A stretch of 13,703 nt of DNA from JASFTV01 sp050050615 (GTDB lineage: Bacteria > Desulfobacterota > DSM-4660 > Desulfatiglandales > HGW-15): assembly GCA_050050615.1 (NCBI GenBank), contig JASFTV010000065.1, forward strand, positions 1-13,703, written 5' to 3'. The stretch's first letter is position 1, and every line of letters starts with the position of its first letter. The translations under genes were made by a program, and so were the position numbers. The notes under the pieces were generated by a model. The model had not been told where the DNA came from. It made no database searches and was given only the letters and a program-made list of their open reading frames with translations. Positions 1 to 7,134 of the stretch are shown here, piece after piece.

Positions 1-11
1 TTTCTGCTAGA

Positions 12-98
12 CGGAATTATTCATGAAGAATGCCACAAAAATACAGTTTCGCCCTTGCTTCCTAGCTTGCGCAAGGAGCTGACTTCGTGAATAATCCG
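12..98. repeat. Imperfect inverted repeat at the left window edge
   Basis: The arm at 12-28 (CGGAATTATTCATGAAG) is nearly the reverse complement of 83-98 (CTTCGTGAATAATCCG), with one extra base and one C/T difference. About 54 bases lie between them. The interior holds a further short complement, CTTGC / GCAAG, around 55-75. No open reading frame of substance lies here. The layout fits a small palindromic repeat or the remnant of a mobile-element end, but without a second copy in the window this stays tentative. Confidence 0.4.
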
Positions 99-154
99 GG
101 CTGCGGAGAGAAGTTCCAGAACTGACCTGACTCCCCTCCTTGAAGTGGCGACCG

Positions 155-436
155 ATGGTGTGGCTTGTTGAGAAAAAAGTGGTATACCATGTGCTCGATC
201 TTGGATATGAAAGGGTCGAGATACCGATCCGGGTGAAGTTTGAGTTTGAGGTGAAGGAAGGGGCCTTTGTTCCCGAGAGCCTTTCGGTCCATACTTTGTA
301 CAACAGAAAGCTCCTTGAGAAGCACTATCCGCGGCTCAAATTGGATGCGCTGGAAAGTGCCATAAGCAAGACGGTAGAGCGGGAAATCTCACAGCATCTG
401 AAGGAATGCGGTTTCCTGAGAGAAAATCTAGACTAA
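155..436 (+). CDS. Small hypothetical protein
   Basis: I do not recognise this 93-residue protein. It is soluble, rich in Lys, Glu and Leu, with no signal peptide or membrane segment. The first half looks like beta strands (VVYHVLDLGYERVEIPIRV, KFEFEV). The second half looks helical (charged stretch from about residue 60 to 87, ending ECGFLRENLD). I chose the ATG at 155; an in-frame TTG at 140 would add five residues, and neither has a convincing Shine-Dalgarno site, so the start is uncertain. It precedes the methyltransferase gene by 158 bases on the same strand, which is too far to assume an operon. The composition looks like a genuine protein, but no function can be given. Confidence 0.55.
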   Translation: MVWLVEKKVVYHVLDLGYERVEIPIRVKFEFEVKEGAFVPESLSVHTLYNRKLLEKHYPRLKLDALESAISKTVEREISQHLKECGFLRENLD

Positions 437-594
437 GCCCGGCATCTTCTAAGGCACGGCATATGGCCTTGAACCGGCTATCTTCAAGGATTGAAATATG
501 ACCAAAATGCATGTATTCTTGAAGTTCACGTTCATCTCTCTGGATCAGATACTGCTGAAAGATCCACTCTGAGCTAATATGAGGGGGTCAGAGG

Positions 595-1608
595 ATGATG
601 AAATCGACGTCGCACAATCTTGTCATGTCCGCGGTGTACAGCGGTAGAAAAGGCGGCAGGCCGCCCGTTGGAAATCCTACCTCTATTGTCTGCCATGGAC
701 TCATGGATGGTGCCGGGGTTTCATTCCCGGAAGCCCATTTGGATGCACAAGCCATGGCTGAGCTGGCCTTGGCAGGTCATGAAATCATTGGTTTCGATAC
801 AGTGATGCCTGAATATAGTGTACATCAGGAATCCGCCGCCCTGGGATGTAATGTCCACTGGGGTGACCGGAACTCCATGCCTGACGCCAAGAGTTTCCCC
901 TATGCTGACTTTTCGGATATCCTGGTTCCTGAAAATATCCTTGAAAAGCCTTCCATGCGCGTCGTCTTAGATGCTCTCTCAATCCTTAGGCGTCATGTCG
1001 GGGACAGGGTGGCCATTTTTGGTAAGGTCATGGGCCCTTGGACCCTCTCTTATCATATGGCGGGGACCCAGAACTTCCTCCTTCAGATTGGGTTGGAAGA
1101 GAAAGATAAGGTCATAAGGATGATGCGTCAGTTGATGCCCGTAACTATCGCTTTTGCAAAAGCCCAGTTTCAGGCGGGAGCGGATGTGGTTGTTCTCGCA
1201 GACCATGTTACCGGGGATCTCGCAGGACCGTACCACTATGAGGAGCTTCTTTTGCCTATTCACAAGGAGCTAACGGAAGAGATCGGAGGGCCTCTCATCC
1301 TTCACGTATGTGGGAACTGCAATGACCGTCTTGAGCTATTCGCGCAGGCAGGGTTCGACGCATATCACTTTGAATGGCAAATGGACGCAAAGACGGTCGT
1401 CAGCAGGGTAGGAGCTCTCATCTCACTGGCAGGATGTGTGAACAATCCCCAAATCCTCTATCAGGGTACCCCGGACGATGCGTATGCGCAGGCGCGTTAT
1501 GCCACTGAGGCCGGGGTCAACATCATTTGCCCAGAATGCGCCATACCGCTCGCAACGCCTATGGAAAACCTGAAGGCCATTGTTTCAGCCGCTCATGAAG
1601 GGTACTAG
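595..1608 (+). CDS. MtaA/CmuA-type zinc methyltransferase (uroporphyrinogen decarboxylase fold)
   Basis: A 337-residue cytoplasmic protein of the UroD-fold corrinoid methyltransferase family (MtaA, MtbA, CmuA). In that family a zinc-activated thiol or pterin acceptor exchanges a methyl group with a methyl-corrinoid protein. The zinc motif is visible: H237-x-C239 in LHVCGN and C315 in CPECAIPL near the C terminus, the family's H-x-C...C signature. Other family traits are GKVMGPWTLSYHMAG around residues 142-156 and ADHVTGDL near 202-209. Length is normal. The start at 595 has GAGGGGG at 581-587 upstream; ATG at 598 is an alternative. The corrinoid-binding partner follows at 1891, separated by a small inserted palindromic element that begins in this gene's stop codon. 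The archaeal acceptor is coenzyme M; in a bacterium the acceptor may instead be tetrahydrofolate or another thiol, which is inference. True uroporphyrinogen decarboxylase is unlikely because of the zinc motif. Confidence 0.88.
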   Translation: MMKSTSHNLVMSAVYSGRKGGRPPVGNPTSIVCHGLMDGAGVSFPEAHLDAQAMAELALAGHEIIGFDTVMPEYSVHQESAALGCNVHWGDRNSMPDAKSFPYADFSDILVPENILEKPSMRVVLDALSILRRHVGDRVAIFGKVMGPWTLSYHMAGTQNFLLQIGLEEKDKVIRMMRQLMPVTIAFAKAQFQAGADVVVLADHVTGDLAGPYHYEELLLPIHKELTEEIGGPLILHVCGNCNDRLELFAQAGFDAYHFEWQMDAKTVVSRVGALISLAGCVNNPQILYQGTPDDAYAQARYATEAGVNIICPECAIPLATPMENLKAIVSAAHEGY

Positions 1609-1815
1609 AGCGTTTCTTGATTAACATGTCATTTTGACCCCTTCGAGTGCCTCAGGGCCTGCCCTGCCTCTGGCCCTGAGTTCATCGAAGGGAGCCTGCT
1701 GAAGGGGTAAACTCCGGGAGAAATCTTGATAACCCATTGGCATTTTAGGATTTCTCCCCCCGTTTGCACGGGGGTCGAAATGACAGTGTGGCCACAGTAC
1801 TTAAGAAACGCTCTA
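1606..1815. mobile_element. MITE-like palindromic insertion between methyltransferase and corrinoid genes
   Basis: The ends are perfect inverted repeats: TAGAGCGTTTCTT at 1606-1618 and AAGAAACGCTCTA at 1803-1815. The element is bracketed by TACTA at 1603-1607 and 1814-1818, consistent with a 5-bp target duplication, or a TA duplication if the flanking C/CTA match is chance. Subterminal copies of TGTCATTTTGACCCC and (inverted) TGTCATTTCGACCCC are present. Nested hairpins include CCTTCGA/TCGAAGG with CTCAGGGC/GCCCTGAG (1640-1691), GGGAGAAATC/GATTTCTCCC (1716-1758) and CCCCCGT/ACGGGGG (1757-1774). No transposase is encoded, so it would be non-autonomous. It begins within the methyltransferase stop codon and lies 76 bases before the corrinoid gene. 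Confidence 0.8.
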
Positions 1816-1890
1816 CTAACCTGCAAACGGTACTGCTGGGGGGAGATGGGATCCACTTTATGAAGCGCCATTGCGAATGGGAGGACGATC

Positions 1891-2535
1891 ATGATGGCTC
1901 ATCATCTGGAGGCTATCAAAAAGGCTGTGATCAAGGGAAAGCACGGAGAAATAGAGGGTTTGGTCAAAACGTTGATTGACGATAAAGCCGACCTCCACGA
2001 AATCATCAATGCGGGGATGATCGCGGCTATGGATGAGGTCGGTCGAATGTTCGCAGAGGGTGAAATATTTGTGCCTGAGATGCTCGTATCATCTTTTACC
2101 ATGAAAAAAGGGCTGGATCTTATCAAGCCCTTTTTGAAGGATGAGGAGACGGAGTCGAAAGGGACAGTCATTATGTGCACGGTGAAAGGGGATATACACG
2201 ACATCGGCAAGAACCTGGTCTGTATGATGCTTGAAGGGGCGGGATTCAGGGTTATCGACCTGGGGGTAGATCTTACCGTTGAGAAAGTCATTCAAAAAGT
2301 TCAAGAAATGGAGCCTGAAATCTTGGGAATGTCCGCACTCCTAACCACAACCATGTTAGAGATGAAAAATGTCATTGATACCCTGGAGTCTAAAGGCGTG
2401 CGAGACAGCGTCAAAGTCATGGTGGGCGGTGCACCTGTTGACGCGGCCTTTGCCAAAGAGATTAAAGCGGATGGTTATGGAAAAGACGCTGTGGAAGCGG
2501 TTCAGCTTGCAAGAGGATTTGTACCCGAAAGGTGA
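1891..2535 (+). CDS. Corrinoid (B12-binding) methyltransferase protein, MtaC/MtbC-like
   Basis: A 214-residue cytoplasmic corrinoid protein. It has an N-terminal helical cap domain (about residues 4-85) and a cobalamin-binding Rossmann-like domain (about 90-212). The cobalt-ligand motif D101-x-H103-x-x-G106 is intact in GDIHDIGKN. The nucleotide-loop residues S148-x-L150 in GMSALLTTTM and the G179-G180 turn in MVGGAP are also present. It carries a methyl group on cobalt between a substrate-specific methyltransferase and the zinc enzyme encoded just upstream. The start at 1891 (or ATG at 1894) has GGGAGG at 1879-1884. Length is normal for the family. Neither the substrate-side partner nor a RamA-like reductive activator is present in the window, so the methyl donor (methanol, methylamine, methoxyarene or other) cannot be told. 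Reverse, methyl-donating operation is also possible. Confidence 0.92.
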   Translation: MMAHHLEAIKKAVIKGKHGEIEGLVKTLIDDKADLHEIINAGMIAAMDEVGRMFAEGEIFVPEMLVSSFTMKKGLDLIKPFLKDEETESKGTVIMCTVKGDIHDIGKNLVCMMLEGAGFRVIDLGVDLTVEKVIQKVQEMEPEILGMSALLTTTMLEMKNVIDTLESKGVRDSVKVMVGGAPVDAAFAKEIKADGYGKDAVEAVQLARGFVPER

Positions 2536-2552
2536 TCAGCTGAGGTGAATCT

Positions 2553-2607
2553 CCCCGCCCACAGGGCGGGGCATCTCCACAACCGGAAAATGCCTCGCAT
2601 TTTCCGG
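2553..2607. other. Two adjacent strong hairpins after the corrinoid gene
   Basis: CCCCGCCC (2553-2560) pairs with GGGCGGGG (2564-2571) across a three-base loop. CCGGAAAATGC (2583-2593) pairs perfectly with GCATTTTCCGG (2597-2607), again with a three-base loop. They start 18 bases after the corrinoid stop codon. Neither is followed by a T-run, so they are not typical intrinsic terminators. They may act as 3'-end RNA-stabilising hairpins or be palindromic repeats. Confidence 0.55.
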
Positions 2608-2754
2608 AAAGCCTTGAATCTGACAGCACGCTCCTGTTTCTTGTTCTACCCTGGATGAGTAATGAGCATATGAGATAAAGCCATCCGGGCATTTCATTTG
2701 ATGGGACCCACCGCTGTTTCAGGTATAGTCGCAACATCCAGTATTTTGTTTTTG

Positions 2755-2783
2755 TTGACACACAATATATACCTTCCTATAAT
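2755..2783 (+). promoter_or_regulatory. Perfect consensus sigma-70 promoter
   Basis: TTGACA at 2755-2760 and TATAAT at 2778-2783 match both consensus hexamers exactly, with the optimal 17-base spacer (2761-2777). Transcription would start near 2790. The next recognisable gene on this strand starts at 3109, leaving a leader of about 320 bases. A terminator-like hairpin follows within 10 bases of the predicted start. Confidence 0.75.
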
Positions 2784-2794
2784 AACCGTTCAGG

Positions 2795-2817
2795 AGCTCC
2801 TCTCAGGGAGCTTTTTT
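2795..2817 (+). terminator. Terminator-like hairpin directly after the consensus promoter
   Basis: AGCTCC (2795-2800) pairs with GGAGCT (2807-2812) over a six-base loop and runs into six consecutive T residues (2812-2817). The six-base-pair stem is short but its shape is that of an intrinsic terminator. Lying 5 bases after the predicted transcription start, it could act as an early attenuator, could end upstream readthrough, or could be part of a structured RNA. Confidence 0.5.
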
Positions 2818-2825
2818 CAGGAAAA

Positions 2826-3006
2826 GGCTCGCCCCTCCGTTAGAGAGTGCGATGTGAGGGGCCCGCCCAACGTATTATCCGGGAAAAGACAGGTGAAGGC
2901 GGAATCTTTTATCCTTGACCTGGGGAATCAAAATGAAATATGTGAAAAGTTGGTTTGTTTCTTTAAAGGAGATGCTTCGAGCAAGCGAGCACTCCAATTT
3001 TTTCTT
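2826..3006 (+). ncRNA. Possible structured leader or small RNA
   Basis: This stretch follows the consensus promoter and precedes the gene at 3109. It has several complementary segments: GCTCGC (2827-2832) with GCGAGC (2985-2990) as a possible closing stem; GCCCCTC with GAGGGGC (about 2832-2861); and CAGGTGAAGG (2890-2899) with CCTTGACCTG (2913-2922), one mismatch. A weak stem GGAG/GCTT...AAGC/CTCC (2968-2995) is followed by TTTTTTCTTT at 2998-3007, a possible terminator. I see no match to known riboswitch signatures, including the cobalamin box. A transcript of about 215 bases, or a long leader for the 3109 gene, is possible. This rests on complementarity alone. Confidence 0.28.
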
Positions 3007-3108
3007 TGTACAGGTTATCCATTCAAGCTTTTTTATCTGCTGGACGGGTTGATTTTGGAGAAAACCCGGCACAGTAGGTTTGAGCGGCGTGACAGCAGGG
3101 AGTGACGT

Positions 3109-3471
3109 ATGACCGGAAAAACCAAAGGTAAAGTCGTTTCCATCATAGCATGGAGGGAGGCGAAGTTGATCGAGGAGAACCTTGAGATTGGGCTTCTCTA
3201 TCAGTCTATGATCGGGGCCATTCATGAGGAAAAGGCAAAAGAGGAGATCGGTTATTGCGTCGTGACATATAGCGTGCCTGCTGAAGATTTTCCTGATGAA
3301 GGCCTTTTCTGGGAGTCAAGTGAGAAGGAATTATTTACCGTGATAAGAGAGCGAAATATAGGGGAGTTTGCCCCTATGCATGGAGGAGGCGTGGAGCGTT
3401 ATGAGTTTTATGATTTGGACACAGATGATGTCCACGTCATGTATCGCATTCCTTTCAAGCCGCCGAACTAA
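3109..3471 (+). CDS. Hypothetical protein of 120 residues
   Basis: I do not recognise this protein. It is soluble and acidic, with no signal peptide or membrane segment. It has an N-terminal helical part rich in Glu and Lys (about residues 15-47), a central strand-rich part (IGYCVVTYSV) and an acidic C-terminal part ending YRIPFKPPN. The motif PMHGGGVERYEF near residue 90 is the most distinctive stretch. The start at 3109 is well supported: AGGGAG at 3096-3101 lies seven bases upstream. It may be expressed from the consensus promoter at 2755 through a long structured leader. It is 311 bases before the YitT-family gene, so a shared operon is uncertain. No function is proposed. Confidence 0.7.
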   Translation: MTGKTKGKVVSIIAWREAKLIEENLEIGLLYQSMIGAIHEEKAKEEIGYCVVTYSVPAEDFPDEGLFWESSEKELFTVIRERNIGEFAPMHGGGVERYEFYDLDTDDVHVMYRIPFKPPN

Positions 3472-3782
3472 AGGGACCGATCCTGCGGATAAATTGGCGC
3501 AGGCGAGAGCAAGGCTTTAGAAGATGGGCTATGTAAACGGGCTCTGCCTGCTACACACCATAAGCCAGAATCGGCTGATATTCTCACCAACATATTCGGA
3601 ATTTCAGGGCGCTTTGGAAAAAAACAAGATTTCAGGTCGAGGAAAAATCGCTTGGAAAATTTTTTTTGTTCCCCTCCTGTTTTTGTCTGATTTTTTCTAC
3701 CTTTATACTTACCTAATGACCTCACAAAGCCATTTTGAACCCCAGAAATAAAAGTTGCACGAAGAACGGGAGTTGAGGAGAT
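3472..3782 (+). other. Intergenic region before the YitT-family gene
   Basis: No gene is supported here. The second half is T-rich (T-runs near 3660-3700). It contains TATACT at 3704-3709, a reasonable -10 hexamer, but the best -35 candidate (TTGTCT, 3683-3688) is only 15 bases upstream, so the promoter is weakly supported. GAGG at 3775-3778 serves as the ribosome site for the next gene. Confidence 0.4.
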
Positions 3783-4694
3783 ATGGCAGAAGCAACAAGA
3801 AGTAAAGAGACGCCCAAGTCACGTTTGGAGACGTTGAGATCCACCGCAGAACATTTGCCCCAGGTGCTTTGGAACCTGGGCCTAATCGCGTTGGGCAGCG
3901 CTTTGTGTACGGTGGGGATAAACGGGATCCTGATTCCCCGCCAATTCTTGAGCGGCGGTGTTACCGGTTTAGCGCTGATTATTCATTACCTTTACCCTGT
4001 CTTCGGCCTGGGCTGGATCTATTTTTTCTTGAATATTCCCATTTTCTTGTTTGGGTGGAGGTTTGTCGGCCGGCGCTTTTTTCTCTATAGCATTGCCGGA
4101 GCGATCATCTTCTCGGGCGCCCTCACAGTCATACACGTTGATCTCCCTGTCTACGATCCAGTGCTCAGTGCGCTTCTTGCCGGGATTATCATAGGCGTGG
4201 GCTCAGGGATTATTTTGAAGTCGCTAGGCTCCGCTGGAGGCGCGGACATCCTGTCCGTAATCCTCCTCAGGCTTTTTTCCATACGCCTGGGCTCTACAAT
4301 CCTGGCCTTCAACGCGATGATACTGACGGCAGCGGCGATCATCTTTTCTCTAGAGCAGGCCCTTTACACACTCATCTATCTCTATGTGACCTCTTACATG
4401 GTAAACCTGGTCGTCACGGGCTTGAGTCAGCGGAAGGCGGTATACATCATATCACCGCACTGGAAAGAGATTTCCCAAATGATCATGGAGGATATAAAGA
4501 GGGGGGTAACCGTCATTCGTGGGCAAGGAGGGTTCACTGGACAGGAGCAACAGATCCTTTACACGGTCGTCACTTTCAGGGAACTCTCAAGACTCAAAAG
4601 GTTGATCCGTGCTGTCGATTCTGATGCCTTTGTGGTTGTTAGCGATACGCTGGAGGTCATGGGGACACGCATCGGAAACCAGCCTCATTGGTAA
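3783..4694 (+). CDS. YitT family integral membrane protein
   Basis: A 303-residue inner-membrane protein with the two-part YitT architecture: a five- to six-helix membrane domain (about residues 28-213; DUF161/YitT_membrane) and a soluble C-terminal DUF2179 domain (about 222-297). Visible family motifs are FLSGGVTGLALI after the first helix, GSAGGADIL in the middle, and in the DUF2179 part ISPHWKEI, RGVTVIRGQGGFTG and DAFVVVSDTLEVMG. The N terminus (first 27 residues) is hydrophilic and charged. Length is typical. The start at 3783 follows GAGG at 3775-3778. The family's transported substrate and role are not established. The gene is followed by convergent minus-strand genes, so it is the last plus-strand gene in this window. 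Confidence 0.92.
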   Translation: MAEATRSKETPKSRLETLRSTAEHLPQVLWNLGLIALGSALCTVGINGILIPRQFLSGGVTGLALIIHYLYPVFGLGWIYFFLNIPIFLFGWRFVGRRFFLYSIAGAIIFSGALTVIHVDLPVYDPVLSALLAGIIIGVGSGIILKSLGSAGGADILSVILLRLFSIRLGSTILAFNAMILTAAAIIFSLEQALYTLIYLYVTSYMVNLVVTGLSQRKAVYIISPHWKEISQMIMEDIKRGVTVIRGQGGFTGQEQQILYTVVTFRELSRLKRLIRAVDSDAFVVVSDTLEVMGTRIGNQPHW

Positions 4695-4727
4695 ACTTTT
4701 TGAATAGATCATTTCCTGGAAAAAGTT
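4694..4727. terminator. Weak hairpin in the convergent gap after the YitT gene
   Basis: AACTTTTT (4694-4701) is the exact reverse complement of AAAAAGTT (4720-4727) with an 18-base loop. It lies at the end of the YitT coding region, between convergent genes, where a terminator is expected. The AT-rich stem and lack of a following T-run make this a weak call. Confidence 0.2.
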
Positions 4728-4821
4728 AAAGTGTGCTCTTCGCTCATTCTTGTCCAAAAACGAATCGGTGCTTCGTGCGAGCCATGGGCAAGCCAAAGAG
4801 GCTTAACGGACCAGCAGATCG

Positions 4822-5730
4822 TTAGCCGAGCAAGTCCTCTAGCGCGTCTTTCATTTCGGGGAAGTTGAAGCGGAAGCCTGCATCCAGGAGCTTTCTGGGA
4901 AGCACTTTTTGGCCTTTCAAGAAGACAGATCCGAATTCACCCAAGATCGTTTTGATCATGAAGCCCGGTACGGCCGGCATGAAGGTGGCTTTTCCCAGGA
5001 CCTGACCTATGATGTTCGTCATCTCACGGTTTCGAACCGGGTTTGGAGCGGTGCAATTGATGGGGCCCGAAAGGCCTTTGTGCTCTAACAGGAACAGGCA
5101 GATGCCTGAGAGATCCTGCTCGTGAATCCACGAAAACCACTGCTCTCCGCTACCCAATGGGCTGCCCAGATACCATTTGAACATGGGGATCATCTTCATG
5201 AGAGCGCCCCCGCTTCTACCGAGGACGACTCCAAAACGCAAAAGGGCCACCTTTATTCCAAACTCTGTCGCCTTAAGGGCGGAGGATTCCCACTGTTCAC
5301 TGACTGATGCGAGGAACCCTTCACCCGGTGCGCTCTCTTCATCAAGTTCCTCATCCCCGTGAAATCCATAATAACCCACAGCGGAGGCACTCAAGAAAAG
5401 CGCCTCCTTCCCTTTTCCGGCTTCAAGGGCCTCCACAAGATTTTGTGTCGTGAGTATTCGGCTGTGCCGGATGGTCTTCCGGGCCGATTTGGTCCAGCGG
5501 GTGAAAATGGATGCGCCGGCAAGATTGATGACGACATCATGGTCACCGACCCTTTCCTGCCAGGAACCCCGTTCGATCGGATTCCCTTTCAGGTACGAAG
5601 CGCCGCTCGGCAGGGGGCGATCCTCCCTGACTGTACGGGTCAAAAGCGTTACCTCGTGACCCGCTTGAGCCAATGTTTTTGTTAAATTCGTCCCAACAAA
5701 ACCCGTTGCACCGGTCATAAAAACCTTCAT
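4822..5730 (-). CDS. TIGR01777 family NAD(P)-binding epimerase-like protein
   Basis: A 302-residue extended short-chain dehydrogenase of the YfcH/TIGR01777 family. The N-terminal dinucleotide motif GATGFVG is at residues 7-13. NLAGASI follows the fourth strand, and SASAVGYYG holds the active-site Tyr pair. LRFGVVLGRSGGALMKM and FSWIHEQDL are typical of the family. The C-terminal DUF1731 segment (about residues 250-300) includes KVLPRKLLDAGFRF and the final ALEDLLG. Length is normal. The start at 5730 has GGAGAG about six bases upstream, and the ATG overlaps the upstream gene's stop as ATGA, implying translational coupling. It is the last gene of the minus-strand operon. The physiological substrate of this family is generally unknown. 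Confidence 0.92.
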   Translation of the reverse strand: MKVFMTGATGFVGTNLTKTLAQAGHEVTLLTRTVREDRPLPSGASYLKGNPIERGSWQERVGDHDVVINLAGASIFTRWTKSARKTIRHSRILTTQNLVEALEAGKGKEALFLSASAVGYYGFHGDEELDEESAPGEGFLASVSEQWESSALKATEFGIKVALLRFGVVLGRSGGALMKMIPMFKWYLGSPLGSGEQWFSWIHEQDLSGICLFLLEHKGLSGPINCTAPNPVRNREMTNIIGQVLGKATFMPAVPGFMIKTILGEFGSVFLKGQKVLPRKLLDAGFRFNFPEMKDALEDLLG

Positions 5731-6581
5731 GGTCTCTCCTTCCGACCAGCAATGAGATGCGGCTGTCCATATGCAATGCCGCAGCTCCCGAAAAATGCTT
5801 CCTGATCCATGTCACGACGGATTCCCAAACGCGTCAGAACAAAATCGTACCTGACCGGGTCCTCAGGCACTATTTCTCTGAAAGCAGCCGTCACCTTTAT
5901 CGCGGTACGCATGTCGGCCTGCCTGCGCTTTGTCAAACCGAGGGATAGGGCGATTCTGTGCATATGGGTGTCAAGGGGAATAATCAGTTTGGACGCCGGG
6001 ATCCTGTTCCACCCGCCCGGGTCCACGGCATCCTGTCTCACCATCCATCTCATGAAAAGATTCAGCCTCTTACATGCGCTCCCTTTGTTTGGTGATGGCA
6101 TGAAGCCCTCCCAGCGGCCTGGTCGCTTTCCAAGGAATGCTCTCACAAACTTCGAGAGGGCAGGAAGAATCGTATCGTCATCATCACTGTATCCGGTGAG
6201 AAACCATTGGAGAAGAGAACCGTACTGTTCAATGGCGCGCCTTGCGCCCCAGAGCATCCACGAGAGTTCATCGCCCCCTGTAAAACGGTGCTTGAAATCT
6301 GAGAAAGTCGAACGGAGCAATTCCAGGGGCGAATTCATAATGAAGCGAAAGGGGGATGGGCTCATTCGATCCAGCACAGAGGAGACGCTTTTCAATATCT
6401 GGCTCACTCTTCCATACGCTAGCGAGGATGCGATAAGGGCGACGATCTCTCGGTCCAGAAGTTCCGGGAAGTCGTAGAGAAATTCCAGGGGATCCGGGTG
6501 GACGAAGGCGCGATGATTGTAGGAGGCGTAAAGTTCATCCAGTTTTTTTCTCTCTGTTAATGGGGAGGTATGACTTTTCAT
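5727..6581 (-). CDS. TIGR02757 (DUF2400) family protein
   Basis: A 284-residue soluble protein of the TIGR02757/DUF2400 family, which has a helical fold and no established function. Diagnostic stretches are LIASSLAYGRVSQIL near residue 50, SACKRLNLFMRWMVRQD, VDPGGW, the conserved IPLDTHMHRI, and the C-terminal PEDPVRYDFVLTRLGI. The conserved Asp-Thr-His in PLDTH is intact. Length is within the family range. The start at 6581 is 19 bases after the DUF6125-like stop codon, with only a weak purine-rich ribosome site (GGAAAAG). The gene end overlaps the epimerase start by four bases (ATGA). Its position in a tight operon with an epimerase and a molybdoenzyme suggests coexpression but does not define its role. 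Confidence 0.92.
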   Translation of the reverse strand: MKSHTSPLTERKKLDELYASYNHRAFVHPDPLEFLYDFPELLDREIVALIASSLAYGRVSQILKSVSSVLDRMSPSPFRFIMNSPLELLRSTFSDFKHRFTGGDELSWMLWGARRAIEQYGSLLQWFLTGYSDDDDTILPALSKFVRAFLGKRPGRWEGFMPSPNKGSACKRLNLFMRWMVRQDAVDPGGWNRIPASKLIIPLDTHMHRIALSLGLTKRRQADMRTAIKVTAAFREIVPEDPVRYDFVLTRLGIRRDMDQEAFFGSCGIAYGQPHLIAGRKERP

Positions 6582-6600
6582 TGCTCAAAACTTTTCCGCA

Positions 6601-7122
6601 CTATCCCTGGTCGCTTGTAAGATGAAAACGCCACTTACAAAACATATCCTTCGGGTGGGGATCTGGCGGCGCGAAGAGGCATTCCACCCGGATCCGGTCA
6701 TCCACCGCTTTGGCAAAGCTATCAAATTCGCCCCTGTGCATTTCCTTGCACACAAATTCTTCTAAGCCCCGCCTCAGACGGGCCTCCTGTGTAGGGCAGG
6801 AGGGGACGGAGATGATGACCTGATCATCCGATTCCTCTATGTGATAACCAACAAGGATGCACCAGGGGAAAAACCTCAGGGCGTTGACAAATCCTTTGAG
6901 TCCTTTCTCCTTGACCTGGAATCGCGAGAGCAGGTCCTTGGCAGCCATCCCTGCGACGCGGCCCCAAACCTGCTCGTTGATCCGTTCCGCAGTGGGCTGG
7001 TCAAAGCGTTCACCCACATAGATAAACCAGAAAGCGTCTATCAGCCGATAGTGCCAGAGCAGGAACTCGATATACTTACGCAGCTCCGAAGATTCCATAT
7101 TCTCGAAAATCTCAAGATCCAT
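6601..7122 (-). CDS. DUF6125-like cytosolic protein
   Basis: A 173-residue soluble protein that I recognise by general resemblance as DUF6125-like, a family seen mainly in anaerobic bacteria; the exact family should be treated as probable. The N terminus is helical (MESSELRKYIEFLLWHYRL). The C-terminal half carries several spaced cysteines: SCPTQEARLR, EEFVCKEM, VECLFAPPDPHP and FCKWRF. This pattern could bind a metal or be structural, which is inference. The start at 7122 is well placed, with GGGAGG five bases upstream. The stop is 19 bases before the TIGR02757 gene. No membrane or signal segment is present. A function is not known to me. Confidence 0.75.
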   Translation of the reverse strand: MDLEIFENMESSELRKYIEFLLWHYRLIDAFWFIYVGERFDQPTAERINEQVWGRVAGMAAKDLLSRFQVKEKGLKGFVNALRFFPWCILVGYHIEESDDQVIISVPSCPTQEARLRRGLEEFVCKEMHRGEFDSFAKAVDDRIRVECLFAPPDPHPKDMFCKWRFHLTSDQG

Positions 7123-7134
7123 GGTTTCCTCCCT

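Noticed and set aside
2933..3052. 39-codon frame with a GGGGAA upstream
   Set aside because: Short, Phe/Ser-rich translation resembling chance coding in T-rich DNA; no other support.
2698..3105. 135-codon open frame ahead of the unknown gene
   Set aside because: It runs across the consensus promoter and terminator-like hairpin, lacks a ribosome site, and its translation has the uneven, Arg- and Phe-rich look of noncoding sequence.
2536..3108. Cobalamin or other known riboswitch near the corrinoid gene
   Set aside because: I looked for a B12-box-like sequence and other common riboswitch signatures and saw none.
3524..3751. 75-codon open frame before the YitT gene
   Set aside because: Lies in T-rich sequence, has no ribosome site and no protein-like pattern.
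5809..6477. 222-codon plus-strand frame opposite the TIGR02757 gene
   Set aside because: It is antisense to a well-supported gene with clear family motifs, and its translation is Arg/Ser-rich with no recognisable domain.
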